A DNA stretch of 64,000 nucleotides from Deinococcales bacterium (GTDB taxonomy: Bacteria; Deinococcota; Deinococci; Deinococcales; JAAFIG01), in the NCBI GenBank assembly GCA_013298595.1, contig JAAFIG010000020.1:16926-80925 (forward strand), given 5' to 3'. The translations under genes were made by a program, and so were the position numbers. Shown here in pieces: positions 45,980 through 55,218 of this stretch (the first letter of the stretch is position 1; each line of letters begins with the position of its first letter). Under the pieces are notes generated by a model, which worked only from the letters and a program-made list of their open reading frames with translations, searched no databases and was not told where the DNA came from.

Positions 45980-48900
45980 TCTGCGGCGGCTGCGGCAACG
46001 GCTGCTTCTCGAGTTTCGTTTTTGATGCTGTAAACCCGAGAAATTCCGCCTGTGTCGGTGGTGACTCCCCAAAGTGCATCGGCGATTTCCATTGTGGCTT
46101 TTTGATGGGTGACTAAAATAAATTGGGTACCTTGGTCGGCAAGTAAGCGCAAAAAATGGGTAAAACGGCGAATATTGGCTTCGTCGAGGGGTGCGTCTAC
46201 TTCGTCTAAGGCAGCAAATGGTAAGCCTGCATGTCCTTCTGGCGCTCGAGAGAGGGCAAATAAAAACGCAAGGGCTGCCATGGTGCGTTCGCCTGCGCTG
46301 AGTAAGTGCAAGGCTCGAGTGCGTTTGCCTTTGGGTGTGACTCTCAGGGCTAAGCCTTCAAGTGCGCCTGCTTCATCACGAACAATTTCCAGTTCGCCTT
46401 CGCCGCCAAGTAATTCGGTGCTGTATTCGCGGAAAGCATTGGAAACTCGAGCGATACTTTCGCGCAGTCTGGCAGTCACATCGCGCTCGAGTTCGTCTAA
46501 GGCTGTCTCGAGTTCTTGAACAGCAGCTAATGAATCGGCGGTGCCTGCTTCGAGATCTTGTAAACGTGCTTGTTCGCGCAAAAATTCTTCGGCTGCTAAC
46601 ATGTTGACTGCGCCTATTTCTTCGATGTGGTTGCGGAGTTGGTTGGCTCGAGTTGCCCAGGTGCGTTGTGTGCCTTCTGGGTCTGGTAATGCCAGTAGTG
46701 TCTCGAGAATGGTGGCGCGGGTTTCTTCGTCTGGTTCTTGGCTTGTTTGTTGCCCTTTGCCATCGGCTGTCAGTAATTCGGTTTCGATGGTTTCCAGATT
46801 GGTTTCACGGCGAGCAATGGCAAGGCGTGTATTTTCGATACTTTCGCGTTCTGCCGATAATTTTCGGGTGGTGTTGCTGAGTTCTGTTTCGAGGTGTTTA
46901 CGGGTGGTCTCGAGGGTGTCTATTTCGGTTTTAGCTGCGTTCACACCAAGGTTTTCGGCTTGTTGCTCGAGTTGCATAATTTCTGGGTTGGTGCTGTCTA
47001 AACGGTTTTGAATCTCGAGTTCTTGTAAATGAATACTTTCAAGGCGTTCGCGGATGCGTTCGGCACGGTTTTGATTATCTTGGATGCGGGCAAGTGTGGT
47101 TTGATAAGCGCGTTGTTGTTCTTGGTAGAGCGCAATTTTACCAATGGCAGCACGCAATTGATTATCGGCTTGGCGTTCGGTTTCACGGGCAAGCTCGAGG
47201 TTGGCTGTAGCGGTTTGCACAATCTGTTCAAAAGGTGCAAGTTCTGGCAAGGTGCTGTTGCTGTTTTGGCTGGTTGCAGGCGAGAGGGTTTTGAGTTTTT
47301 GCTCGAGTTGCGTGGTTCTAAAAGCAAGCCCTTCGCGTTTGGTTTCGGTTTGCACCGCTAATTGCCGAGCAGCATCGGTGTCTTTACGCAGTTGCACCAC
47401 TCGAGAATCTATTTGTTGTACGGCTTGACGGGCGTTGCTGGCTGCTTCGCGGTCTGTTTCGATGGTTTTCTCGAGTTTGGCATAGGCTTTTTCAAGGGTA
47501 TCTAACTCGGCTTTGGTTTCGTCAAAACGGCGTAACTCGGCAAAGGTTTCGCCTGTGGTATCACGTCCTCGTCCACCTGTGACGGCTCCACCTGCTTCGA
47601 GTAATTCACCATCTCGAGTGACCAACCTTGGGCGGTCTTTGTAGGTTCTGGCAAGGCGCAAACCCACATCCAAGTTCTCGACTATTAAGGTTTCACCAAA
47701 TAAACTTTCTAAAACTGTTTGGTACTCAGATTCAACCAGTTCAGCAGCAAAGCCAATCACACCTTCTTCGCGTTGAATCTCGAGTTTACGGCGCGGACGA
47801 ACTCGGAGAATGTCTAGTGGTAAAAATGTGGCTCGCCCACCGCTTTTTTTAAGGATTTCGATCACACTTTTTGCAACATTGCCATTTTCAACCACAATAT
47901 TTTCGATGCGCCGACCCAAAGCTGCGCCAACGGCTGTCTCGAGGTGTTGTGGTACACGCACCAAATCCGAAACAGGTCCGATCATACCTTTGACTCCGCT
48001 GCCAAGAGCGCGACGCGGACCTTCGGACAGGTACGAATGTGCGTTTTTAGCTGCTTCCAAGCGGGCAAATTCTTTTTGTAAACTGCTTTTAGCCGCCCGT
48101 AATTCAGTTTGTCGGTTGCCTGCTTCGGACATTCGGGCAGAGACTGTCGCCGCTTCTCGCTCGAGTTTATCGAGTTGCTTATTGGCAGTTTCTAATTCGT
48201 TTTTGCTGTCCTCGAGGGCTGTAGCAGCTTTGGCTGCTATTTCTTGAGCAGCCGTTAATTCCTGTTGGTTACTTTCAAGTTCGCGTAGCAATGTATCGCG
48301 TTCGGCATCAGCTCTGGCGAGGGCTTCGCGTTGCACGCGTTCTTCTCGTTCGAGTTTATCACGCTCGGAGCGCTGCTTAGATAAATTAATTTTAGCATCA
48401 AGTTCGGCTTGACTAGCGGCTCGTAACTCGAGTTTTTTAGCGGCTAAATTCGCTTCGAGTTCAGCCACATTTTCGGCTGGTAATTCTGGTTCGTTTGGCA
48501 TCACTTGGGTTGCTAAACTCTGTATTTCATGCTCGAGGCGTTGGCGTTCAGCTGCTAAGGTTTTGCCGTTGGCATCGGCATTGGCGGCTCGTTCTCGAGC
48601 CAGTTTTGCTTCGCCGCGTAAACGCTCGAATTCAGCAGTTAATTCAACAAAAGCCACTTGCTTACCTTCGCGTTCAAGCCGTAATGCCTCGAGTTGATTG
48701 GTTAGGTTGGCAGCGCTGCTCGAAGCATTTTCGGCTCGGGTGGTACTGTCTTGTAATTCGGTTTTGAATTTAACAATTTCTTCGCGTAAAACCCGCACCT
48801 TAGCTCGGCGTAATGCACCATCTAACTCGAGTAATTCTGCACTAAGAGCGGCATATTCTTGAGCAACAATTGCTTCGGCTTCGAGTTTTTGCACCCGAGT

Positions 48901-49482
48901 TCGCACTTCACGGGTTAAATCATCAGCTCGAGCTAAATGAATTTTGGCTTGTTCAAGGCGTTCAATACTTTGTGCTCGGCGGTGTGTGGCTCGAGATAAA
49001 CCAGCAGCTTCCTCGAGATAGCCAAGTAGCGTTGTTGGATTAGCACTAATCACCGTACCAATTTCGCCTTGCCCAACCACAGCAATACCACCAGGTCCTA
49101 AACCAGAACCTCGCAAGGCATCGTGTAAATCTCGAACTCGAACGTTTTTACCACCTAACTCGAGGTCGGAATCGCCATCGCGGTATAAACGCCGTGTGAT
49201 ACTTAATCCGCCACTGGGTTGCTCGAGTTCAAGTTGGACTTCGGCTAAGTTTAAGGCTTGCTTGCCACTTGAGCCATGAAAAATCAGTTCGGTGCTTTCT
49301 TTGACCCGTAATTCTCTGGTACGCGCTGTATGGCTTGCCCAGCGGATACCTTCGATGACATTGGATTTACCGCTGCCATTAGGTCCAATAACAGCATTGA
49401 CTTTTGCTGAAAAATCTAAGCGTACGCGCTCACCAAAGCTTTTAAAGCCCTGAATGGTGATGGCGCGTACTCGGATGGTCAT
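45976..49482 (-). CDS. smc: chromosome segregation ATPase SMC
   Basis: About 1168 residues. Walker A is VIGPNGSGKSNVIEGIRW at the N-terminus, followed by long coiled coil, a hinge near residues 510-660 (GVKGMIGPVSDLV, LVTRDGELLEAGGAVTGG), a second coil, then LSAGERTMAALAFLFA and ALDEVDAPLDEANIRRF (Walker B) at the C-terminus. It organises and segregates the chromosome with ScpAB, not found here. ATG 49482 is chosen: its ATGA overlaps the GerMN stop and AAGGAA lies at usable distance; ATG 49491 would have the site too close. Last gene of the smpB operon. Confidence 0.95.
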   Translation of the reverse strand: MTIRVRAITIQGFKSFGERVRLDFSAKVNAVIGPNGSGKSNVIEGIRWASHTARTRELRVKESTELIFHGSSGKQALNLAEVQLELEQPSGGLSITRRLYRDGDSDLELGGKNVRVRDLHDALRGSGLGPGGIAVVGQGEIGTVISANPTTLLGYLEEAAGLSRATHRRAQSIERLEQAKIHLARADDLTREVRTRVQKLEAEAIVAQEYAALSAELLELDGALRRAKVRVLREEIVKFKTELQDSTTRAENASSSAANLTNQLEALRLEREGKQVAFVELTAEFERLRGEAKLARERAANADANGKTLAAERQRLEHEIQSLATQVMPNEPELPAENVAELEANLAAKKLELRAASQAELDAKINLSKQRSERDKLEREERVQREALARADAERDTLLRELESNQQELTAAQEIAAKAATALEDSKNELETANKQLDKLEREAATVSARMSEAGNRQTELRAAKSSLQKEFARLEAAKNAHSYLSEGPRRALGSGVKGMIGPVSDLVRVPQHLETAVGAALGRRIENIVVENGNVAKSVIEILKKSGGRATFLPLDILRVRPRRKLEIQREEGVIGFAAELVESEYQTVLESLFGETLIVENLDVGLRLARTYKDRPRLVTRDGELLEAGGAVTGGRGRDTTGETFAELRRFDETKAELDTLEKAYAKLEKTIETDREAASNARQAVQQIDSRVVQLRKDTDAARQLAVQTETKREGLAFRTTQLEQKLKTLSPATSQNSNSTLPELAPFEQIVQTATANLELARETERQADNQLRAAIGKIALYQEQQRAYQTTLARIQDNQNRAERIRERLESIHLQELEIQNRLDSTNPEIMQLEQQAENLGVNAAKTEIDTLETTRKHLETELSNTTRKLSAERESIENTRLAIARRETNLETIETELLTADGKGQQTSQEPDEETRATILETLLALPDPEGTQRTWATRANQLRNHIEEIGAVNMLAAEEFLREQARLQDLEAGTADSLAAVQELETALDELERDVTARLRESIARVSNAFREYSTELLGGEGELEIVRDEAGALEGLALRVTPKGKRTRALHLLSAGERTMAALAFLFALSRAPEGHAGLPFAALDEVDAPLDEANIRRFTHFLRLLADQGTQFILVTHQKATMEIADALWGVTTDTGGISRVYSIKNETREAAVAAAAAD

Positions 49483-50051
49483 GAACCGCATTCCTTTTTG
49501 GAAAAGGTTTTATCAGTTGGAATATGCCCACCAATGGTTTCTACGGGCTTGCCTGCCAACAAATACTTGACTTTTTGTACTCCCTCGAGTTCAAGCATGG
49601 TATTGGCAATACCACAGACCAAAAGTAATTCGCTTTGTGTACCCAGTTGCACTTTTTTCCAAGTTGCTTCTAAATCCACATAGACTGTGTCCTGATGGGC
49701 GAAAACAGTGGGTAATGGCATTTTACTAACTAGCAGCATTGCCCCTTCGACTTTTGGACCTTCTAAATAATTTCGCATGGCAACAGCTGCTCGAGTCTCG
49801 AGATCATCAAGTTCTAAGCCAGCATCGCGTTTTTCGACAGCAAAAGAACGACCATCTGGCGTGGCAAAGTACAAAGAAAGTGTTAAACGGCTACGGGTGC
49901 GATCTGTGGATTGCAATAATTTAGGATCAATTGCCAGCGGGGTTGGACGGGTTTGAATGTAGCGTATGCCTAGTACACCCAGTAGCAAAATCGAAAAAAT
50001 AATGTTCCACGGCGAGAACAACCAACGAAAAAATAGTTTTAACCATTTCAC
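49479..50051 (-). CDS. GerMN-domain membrane-anchored protein
   Basis: A 190-residue protein with one N-terminal membrane anchor (FSPWNIIFSILLLGVLGIRY). The outer domain matches GerMN/sporulation-germination fold: LTLSLYFATPDGRSF, AAVAMRNYLEGPK, YVDLEATWKKVQLGTQSELL and GVQKVKYLLAGK. Coupled by 4-bp ATGA overlaps to the amidase before it and smc after it. Such pairs probably act in cell-wall remodelling. Confidence 0.85.
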   Translation of the reverse strand: MKWLKLFFRWLFSPWNIIFSILLLGVLGIRYIQTRPTPLAIDPKLLQSTDRTRSRLTLSLYFATPDGRSFAVEKRDAGLELDDLETRAAVAMRNYLEGPKVEGAMLLVSKMPLPTVFAHQDTVYVDLEATWKKVQLGTQSELLLVCGIANTMLELEGVQKVKYLLAGKPVETIGGHIPTDKTFSKKECGS

Positions 50052-51493
50052 TTTGGAGCCTCCGGTTTAGCTGCAGGTACAGGTTTACCAAGGTACTCGA
50101 GTACAGCATAGGCAACGGCTTCGGCACGGCTGACACTGGCATCGGTATTTTGTAAAGCAGCACGGTCTTCATCGTTGGATAAATAGCCCAACTCGAGCAC
50201 AATGGCGGCTTTTGGGGCACGTTCCAAGGCAGTGTGGCTACCGAGACTCGAGACTCGAGCTTCGCCATTTGGTACAGCTAAAATACGAGCACTAATCATA
50301 TCGGCAAGTTTTTGCGAAGCAGCTCGAGGGGCAAGGAATCTGGATAATAATTTGCGTTCACGTTCGGTTTTGGCATTCTCGAGTGCAGTGCGCCCAGCAT
50401 CTAAAATACCTTCGGAGGGTGCATCTGGCGATAAGTAAAAAATTTCTGCGCCTTTCGCACTGGAATTAGGTTGACTCGAGACATGCAATGAAATCAGCAC
50501 ATCCGCTTTGACCGATAAAGCTTGACGAGTTTCGATAGAAGTGTCTTTGTCTTCGTTGCGAGTGTATTTCATGGCAATACCACGTGGTGCCAGAATAGAA
50601 GCAATGCGTTGCGCCATTTTTAAAGTGATATCTTTTTCGCGTAAATTGCCACTGACCACACCAAGGTCGTTACCACCATGCCCAGGATCGAGCACCACCA
50701 CACTCGGACGACTATCGAGTGCCACACTTGGACGACCAAAACGTGATCCAACATCAATAATCACTCGAGCAGGAATGCCTTGACTACTTGCCACAGCAAA
50801 AATTTGGAAACCATCGCTGCTTTTTAACGGAATTTTTGCCTCGAGTTTATTGGCAACGGGTTTGACTTCAAAAACATCAATAAATTTTCCACCTACCAGA
50901 TAGGGTGAAGCTGTGCCATTGGTAAAACGCAACGTGACAATTAAATCCGATTTTTCAATCCGACTTGAGAAACCAACATCGCGGTCAATTTCTAAAACTA
51001 CCCGATCTGAACGCTCGGTTTTATCACTCGAGACAGTACCAAGAATGGCTTGAGGCATATTAACAATGACTGTATTACCCGATTCTTCAAAGGTGCCACC
51101 AGCAGCTTCGGCAACCGATTTAACAGGTATCAGTAAGCGTCCGCCGCCCAAGCCAGCTGCTGGGCTTTTTTGCCTCACACCATTGACTTCTAGCCCATTT
51201 GTCCATTGAGTAGCCGCTTCATAAGCACCATCTGCCAAGGCAATTCGTAACACTTTGCCACCTTGTTTTAAAACCACGGCATCGTTGGTCACTTGGGTTT
51301 CTAAACCCAAAGCAGACGCAAACTCGAGCGGAGCAAAAGCAAAACCATTGTAAACACTGGCTTTTAAGCTGGTGCCAGCCACTTGTAAATCCTTGGTCTG
51401 AGGCGTTGTTTGCCCTAAACCAAGCCAAGCTAAACCAAGTAAAGCCATAACAAAAAGCCATCTGGTATGTGTTACTTGCCATTTGGGTTTCAT
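50048..51493 (-). CDS. secreted N-acetylmuramoyl-L-alanine amidase (Amidase_3) with AMIN-like domain
   Basis: A 481-residue protein with signal-anchor (WLFVMALLGLAWLGL). An N-terminal copper-amine-oxidase-N-like/AMIN region (residues about 30-250) precedes the catalytic Amidase_3 domain. Zinc ligands: His in LDPGHGGNDLG, Glu in REKDITL, His in ISLHVSS, and catalytic Glu in AIVLELGYLSNDEDR. It cleaves peptide stems from peptidoglycan, useful for daughter-cell separation. Overlaps smpB and the GerMN gene by 4 bp each. Confidence 0.92.
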   Translation of the reverse strand: MKPKWQVTHTRWLFVMALLGLAWLGLGQTTPQTKDLQVAGTSLKASVYNGFAFAPLEFASALGLETQVTNDAVVLKQGGKVLRIALADGAYEAATQWTNGLEVNGVRQKSPAAGLGGGRLLIPVKSVAEAAGGTFEESGNTVIVNMPQAILGTVSSDKTERSDRVVLEIDRDVGFSSRIEKSDLIVTLRFTNGTASPYLVGGKFIDVFEVKPVANKLEAKIPLKSSDGFQIFAVASSQGIPARVIIDVGSRFGRPSVALDSRPSVVVLDPGHGGNDLGVVSGNLREKDITLKMAQRIASILAPRGIAMKYTRNEDKDTSIETRQALSVKADVLISLHVSSQPNSSAKGAEIFYLSPDAPSEGILDAGRTALENAKTERERKLLSRFLAPRAASQKLADMISARILAVPNGEARVSSLGSHTALERAPKAAIVLELGYLSNDEDRAALQNTDASVSRAEAVAYAVLEYLGKPVPAAKPEAPK

Positions 51494-51915
51494 CGGTACA
51501 TCTCCATTTCGCGTTTAGCCGATTTGGTTTTTTCAGCTTCACGCTTATCATGCAGTTTCTTACCCCGAGCCAATGCAACCTCGAGTTTCATGCGTCCTCG
51601 CACCATGTACATTCGCACAGGTACAACCGTTAAGCCTTTACGGGTAACAGCTTGAAAAATCTCGGTTAATTCTTTGCGGTGTAATAATAATTTTCGTTTC
51701 CGACGAGCTTCATGGTTATTATACGAGGCTTTACCATATGGTGGTACATACAAATTCTCGAGAAATAATTCGTTATCCGAAAATCGAGCAAAACTATCGC
51801 GGAAATCCACGCCACCGCCTCGCATGGATTTAATTTCGGTACCACGCAACTCTATGCCTGCCTCAAAGCGATCAAGCAATTCGTATTCAAAGCGTGCGCG
51901 GCGATTCTCAAACAT
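51490..51915 (-). CDS. smpB: SsrA-binding protein SmpB
   Basis: A 141-residue protein of the tmRNA ribosome-rescue system. FEAGIELRGTEIKSMRGGGV near the start, ENLYVPPY, and the C-terminal KKLHDKREAEKTKSAKREME are the standard family signature. Start ATG 51915 (MFENRRARFEYELL) agrees with family length; TACAAT (51927-51932) is the likely -10 box, 11 nt upstream, so the leader is only a few bases. First gene of the smpB-amidase-gerM-smc operon. No ssrA RNA was recognised in the window. Confidence 0.95.
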   Translation of the reverse strand: MFENRRARFEYELLDRFEAGIELRGTEIKSMRGGGVDFRDSFARFSDNELFLENLYVPPYGKASYNNHEARRKRKLLLHRKELTEIFQAVTRKGLTVVPVRMYMVRGRMKLEVALARGKKLHDKREAEKTKSAKREMEMYR

Positions 51916-52035
51916 CAGCAGCAAGTATTGTACCGTTCTCAAGTGAGGAGTGTGAAGTACCTCCATCTAAGGTATGGCAACTTTTCAAGTCAAAACGGCG
52001 TACAATGAGTTGGGAATTACCCCAAGGAGATAACC

Positions 52036-52476
52036 ATGAGTGATGAAATTAAAAATGCTGCTGAAAAAGCCGCCGCTGTTGCAGGACAAGCCACCACTGT
52101 TGCCAGCCAAGCCGCAGGTCAAGTTGTTGGTCAAGCAGGAGAACTCGGTGCAAAAGCTGCTGATGTGGCTGGTAATGTAGCTGCCAAAGCAGGAGATATC
52201 GGAGATAAAGTTGCCGATGCCGCAGGCGATGCTCTCGAGAAAGGCAAAGAGTTTGCTGCTGATGCCGCTGAAAAAGCCAAAGAACTGCTTGGTGATGCTC
52301 CAGAAAAAGCCATGGAATTTGCTGGTAATGCCGTAGAAACTGTCAAAGACGTTGCTGAAGATGTAGCTAAAAATGTCTCTGAAGCTGTTGGTGGTGCAGT
52401 CGAAACCGCTAAGAACTTATTGGGCGGATTATTTGGCGGCAAAGACGACGGTAAAGACGACGACAAAAAAGCTTAA
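52036..52476 (+). CDS. Ala-rich amphipathic repeat protein (LEA-like)
   Basis: A 146-residue, low-complexity helical protein composed mostly of Ala, Gly, Lys, Glu and Val in 11-residue-like periods (KAADVAGNVAAKAGDIGDKV). It resembles LEA group-3-like or apolipoprotein-like proteins and may bind membranes or protect against dryness. An acidic/lysine tail KDDGKDDDKKA ends it. AAGGAG precedes ATG 52036. A perfect terminator follows, so it is monocistronic and likely well expressed. Confidence 0.75.
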   Translation: MSDEIKNAAEKAAAVAGQATTVASQAAGQVVGQAGELGAKAADVAGNVAAKAGDIGDKVADAAGDALEKGKEFAADAAEKAKELLGDAPEKAMEFAGNAVETVKDVAEDVAKNVSEAVGGAVETAKNLLGGLFGGKDDGKDDDKKA

Positions 52477-52494
52477 ATTTAACCAATGTTTCAT

Positions 52495-52521
52495 AGCCTC
52501 GAGATAAACTCGAGGCTTTTT
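52495..52521 (+). terminator. intrinsic terminator with CTCGAG in both arms
   Basis: AGCCTCGAG (52495-52503), 5-nt loop ATAAA, CTCGAGGCT (52509-52517), then TTTT. The clearest rho-independent terminator in the window. Confidence 0.9.
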
Positions 52522-52550
52522 CTAGGCTAAATCCGTTAGACTGGCAGCGA

Positions 52551-53567
52551 ATGCAGAAATACCTTGCGGGAATTCTTGTTTGCTTTGCCATTGCCGTGCT
52601 GGCAGCCCTGATTGCAGGTATTCCCAATGTCCTGCCAGGAATTGTGGGTCTGAAAATCCTTGGAATTCTGGGTTGGGCACTGATTCTTGGCATTATTATT
52701 CGCTCGAGTTTAGTATTGCCAAGTCATTTCAAAGCAGGCATAACATACAGCGCTAAAACCATTTTGCGCTTAGGTATAGTGCTGCTTGGTGTGCGCTTAA
52801 ATTTCTCGAGTTTAGCCAGTAGTGGCGTTCTGATTGTGTTACTTGATGCGATTATTGTGCTAGTTGGTATTTTAGTAGTTAACGAACTGGGTCGAAAAGC
52901 TGGTTTCTCGAGAGGATTACGGCTATCCTTGGCATTCGGAACGGGTATTTGTGGAGCTTCGGCAGCTGTTGCCGCAGGTAGCATCTCGAGTGCTAAAGAT
53001 GAAGAAGTGAGTTTAGCCGTTGGAACAGTCAGTTTACTTGGCACTCTGGGCGTACTTGGTTTTATTTTAATCCGTGAACCACTTGGGCTAAGCGACACCC
53101 ATTACGGTATTTTAACAGGCAGTACCTTACAAGAAGTTGGACAAGTGATTGCCGCTGCCAGTGTCAACAGCAACGCCTTGGACACTGCTACCTTAACGAA
53201 ATTAGCTCGAGTGGCATTACTGGCACCAGCTTTGGTGATTGCCTCGAGTTTGCTACGTTACCGCGACAATCAAAGCAGCGCATCTCTTGGGCAAAAAACA
53301 GAACGCCCGCCAATACTGCCACAATTCTTGATTGGTTTTTTAGTGGTTGGGGCTGTTAATTCCTTGGGTTGGCTACCAAAGGAATTCTCGAGTCTGGCAC
53401 AAACTTTATCGATTGCTTGTACAGCAATGGCAATGGCAGGCATTGGTTTAGGTGTGGATATCCGAACAGTCCGCCGAGTTGGTATTAAGGCATTAGGTGT
53501 TGGTGCAATGGGTTTTATCTTATTAGTGGTTATTTCCAGCATTGTCACAATTATTGCTCGAGTCTGA
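52551..53567 (+). CDS. YeiH-family putative sulfate exporter
   Basis: A 338-residue protein with about ten membrane segments of the Cons_hypoth698/YeiH family. LRLGIVLLGVRLNFSSLA, FGTGICGASAAVAAGSISSA and GSTLQEVGQVIAA are signature segments. Members are annotated as putative sulfate exporters, with weak biochemical support. TAGACT lies 8 nt before ATG 52551 and no ribosome site is seen. No LysR partner is adjacent. Confidence 0.9.
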   Translation: MQKYLAGILVCFAIAVLAALIAGIPNVLPGIVGLKILGILGWALILGIIIRSSLVLPSHFKAGITYSAKTILRLGIVLLGVRLNFSSLASSGVLIVLLDAIIVLVGILVVNELGRKAGFSRGLRLSLAFGTGICGASAAVAAGSISSAKDEEVSLAVGTVSLLGTLGVLGFILIREPLGLSDTHYGILTGSTLQEVGQVIAAASVNSNALDTATLTKLARVALLAPALVIASSLLRYRDNQSSASLGQKTERPPILPQFLIGFLVVGAVNSLGWLPKEFSSLAQTLSIACTAMAMAGIGLGVDIRTVRRVGIKALGVGAMGFILLVVISSIVTIIARV

Positions 53568-53579
53568 GCATACCTAGGT

Positions 53580-53608
53580 TTGCAATACTATTGAATCCGA
53601 TGTATCCT
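53580..53608 (+). promoter_or_regulatory. leaderless padR promoter
   Basis: TTGCAA (53580-53585), 17-bp spacer, TATCCT (53603-53608), 5 nt to ATG 53614. Confidence 0.6.
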
Positions 53609-53613
53609 GAAGT

Positions 53614-53928
53614 ATGAACCTCAAAGGCAGCTTACCCGCACTTATTCTCGAGACCCTCGCTCGAGGCAGCAGCCACGGCTACGAAATCGCCTCCGTCATC
53701 AAACTCAAAAGCGAAGGAGTCCTCGATTTCAAAGAAGGCACACTGTACCCAGCCCTTCACACCCTCGAGCGAGACGGCATGGTACAAAGCCACACCGAAC
53801 TCGAGAATGGCAGAACCAGAAGGTACTACCAACTGACAGACAAAGGCACAAAGCATCTCGAGAAAAGCAAACTCGAGTGGCAAAAAATGAGCAGCGCTAT
53901 CAGCGGCGTACTTGGTGGAACGGTATGA
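53614..53928 (+). CDS. PadR-family transcriptional regulator
   Basis: A 104-residue PadR regulator with winged helix: LILETLARGSSHGYEIASVI, EGTLYPALHTLERDGMV and RRYYQLTDKGTKHL are all typical. PadR members of this short type repress adjacent membrane-protein genes. The stop overlaps the next gene by 4 bp (ATGA). It has six CTCGAG in 315 bp, one of the densest genes, whereas the overlapping next gene has none. Confidence 0.92.
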   Translation: MNLKGSLPALILETLARGSSHGYEIASVIKLKSEGVLDFKEGTLYPALHTLERDGMVQSHTELENGRTRRYYQLTDKGTKHLEKSKLEWQKMSSAISGVLGGTV

Positions 53929-54557
53929 AAGCAGAATTTGTTATCTGGGTGGAGGCAGTTGTCACAAACCTTGCACCTAAAGCAAAACAACTTGTTAGGG
54001 AGCAATTGTACGAACATTTTGCTGCTGCAGTTGAAAATTATCAGACACAAGGGAAAAGTTTCTATGAAGCGGAAGATCTTGCATATACTGATTTAGGAGA
54101 TATTCAAGAAGTTACAGAGAAATTTGAAAGAGCATATTTGACAAATATGCAGTATCTCCAATTGGAAAAAAAGCTTCATTCACAAAGGAATAGTTTTTGG
54201 ATAATTATGGTTTGGTTCAGTCTTTATGTGATATTTAATTTCTTGAATCACAAATCACTTGTTGACTTAGATATTGAATTATTCTGTATTGTTACCTGTT
54301 TAGTTGGAATTGTAATAGCAAAGAAATCTACTTTAAGAAATTATATTATTTTTTTGACAGCGAAATATTTTTTAGTGATGATGTACTACATGTATTACTT
54401 GGGTTGGGTGGTTTTTAATTTTCAATCAATTCTTCAAGCGTTTGCCAAAATTCCTGCCGCTCTAGTAATCCTTATTCTTCCTGTGGGCATGTTTTTCTTT
54501 TTCCTCACCAAATTCCGTGAGAGTCTTTTTGGATACAAAAAATTGAAACTGTTATGA
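53925..54557 (+). CDS. HAAS/DUF1700-like membrane protein
   Basis: A 210-residue protein. The N-terminal cytosolic helical segment (LAPKAKQLVREQLYEHFAAA, EAEDLAYTDLGDIQEVTEKF) is of the HAAS type found beside PadR regulators. About four to five hydrophobic segments follow. ATG 53925 overlaps the padR stop. Function unknown; in PadR modules these proteins sense envelope stress or antimicrobials. No CTCGAG occurs in the gene. Confidence 0.8.
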   Translation: MKAEFVIWVEAVVTNLAPKAKQLVREQLYEHFAAAVENYQTQGKSFYEAEDLAYTDLGDIQEVTEKFERAYLTNMQYLQLEKKLHSQRNSFWIIMVWFSLYVIFNFLNHKSLVDLDIELFCIVTCLVGIVIAKKSTLRNYIIFLTAKYFLVMMYYMYYLGWVVFNFQSILQAFAKIPAALVILILPVGMFFFFLTKFRESLFGYKKLKLL

Positions 54558-54593
54558 ATAAATTTCGTTCTGTAACTACGACTGGGGAGTTCT

Positions 54594-55208
54594 ATGAACC
54601 AAGCAATCACAAATTGGCTCGAGATAGCCCAAGCAAACCTTGCTCCTCGAGCTAAAGAAATTGTGCAAGAACAAATCCTCGAGCATTGGAATAGTGCTTT
54701 AGAAAAATATGTTCTCGAGGGAAAATCTGTTCTCGAGGCTGAAGCGTTGGCATTAGCAGATTTAGGTGATGCTCGAGCGGCTGCGAAAAAATTTGAGAAA
54801 GCTTATTTGACAACTCGAGAACTTGAAAAACTAACAGCAGTAAAAGACAGTGCTGCAAATGTTGGTTTTGCCCTTGAAATAATCTTGGGTGGTTTCTTAT
54901 TATTTTTGCAATTGTTCAAAATGAATCATGACTTTATATTTGCAATGTTTCCTGTTTTAGTAATTAAAGTGCTTTCTAATTTACTTGATCGTTCTATAGC
55001 AAGACGTACTGTGTTGCAAGATTATATTCTGTTTCAAATCAAGGCAAGTCTTGCCGTTTTTTTTGTTGTGATGCTGGTTTTTATACTTCAACAGTTCCAA
55101 GGTTTTATGGTTGATTATTGGGACATTGTTTTAGTTTTTGGAACACTGATATTTATTGGAACAACAGGAAAAAATATTTGGGCATGGCGCAAACTTTCAT
55201 CGCTCTAA
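54594..55208 (+). CDS. HAAS/DUF1700-like membrane protein, paralogue
   Basis: A 204-residue paralogue of the preceding product (LAPRAKEIVQEQILEHWNSA, LALADLGDARAAAKKFEKAY), again with a helical N-terminus and about four membrane segments. It has seven CTCGAG packed in 54618-54819, all within the cytosolic part, and none in the membrane half. Where the sister has Tyr-Glu or Thr-Gln, this copy has Leu-Glu written CTCGAG. GGGGAG precedes ATG 54594. Confidence 0.8.
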   Translation: MNQAITNWLEIAQANLAPRAKEIVQEQILEHWNSALEKYVLEGKSVLEAEALALADLGDARAAAKKFEKAYLTTRELEKLTAVKDSAANVGFALEIILGGFLLFLQLFKMNHDFIFAMFPVLVIKVLSNLLDRSIARRTVLQDYILFQIKASLAVFFVVMLVFILQQFQGFMVDYWDIVLVFGTLIFIGTTGKNIWAWRKLSSL

Positions 55209-55218
55209 ATTCTCGAGT

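Noticed and set aside
46109..47011. Plus-strand frames opposite smc
   Set aside because: Several short serine/arginine-rich frames mirror the coiled-coil gene; none has a start signal or motif.
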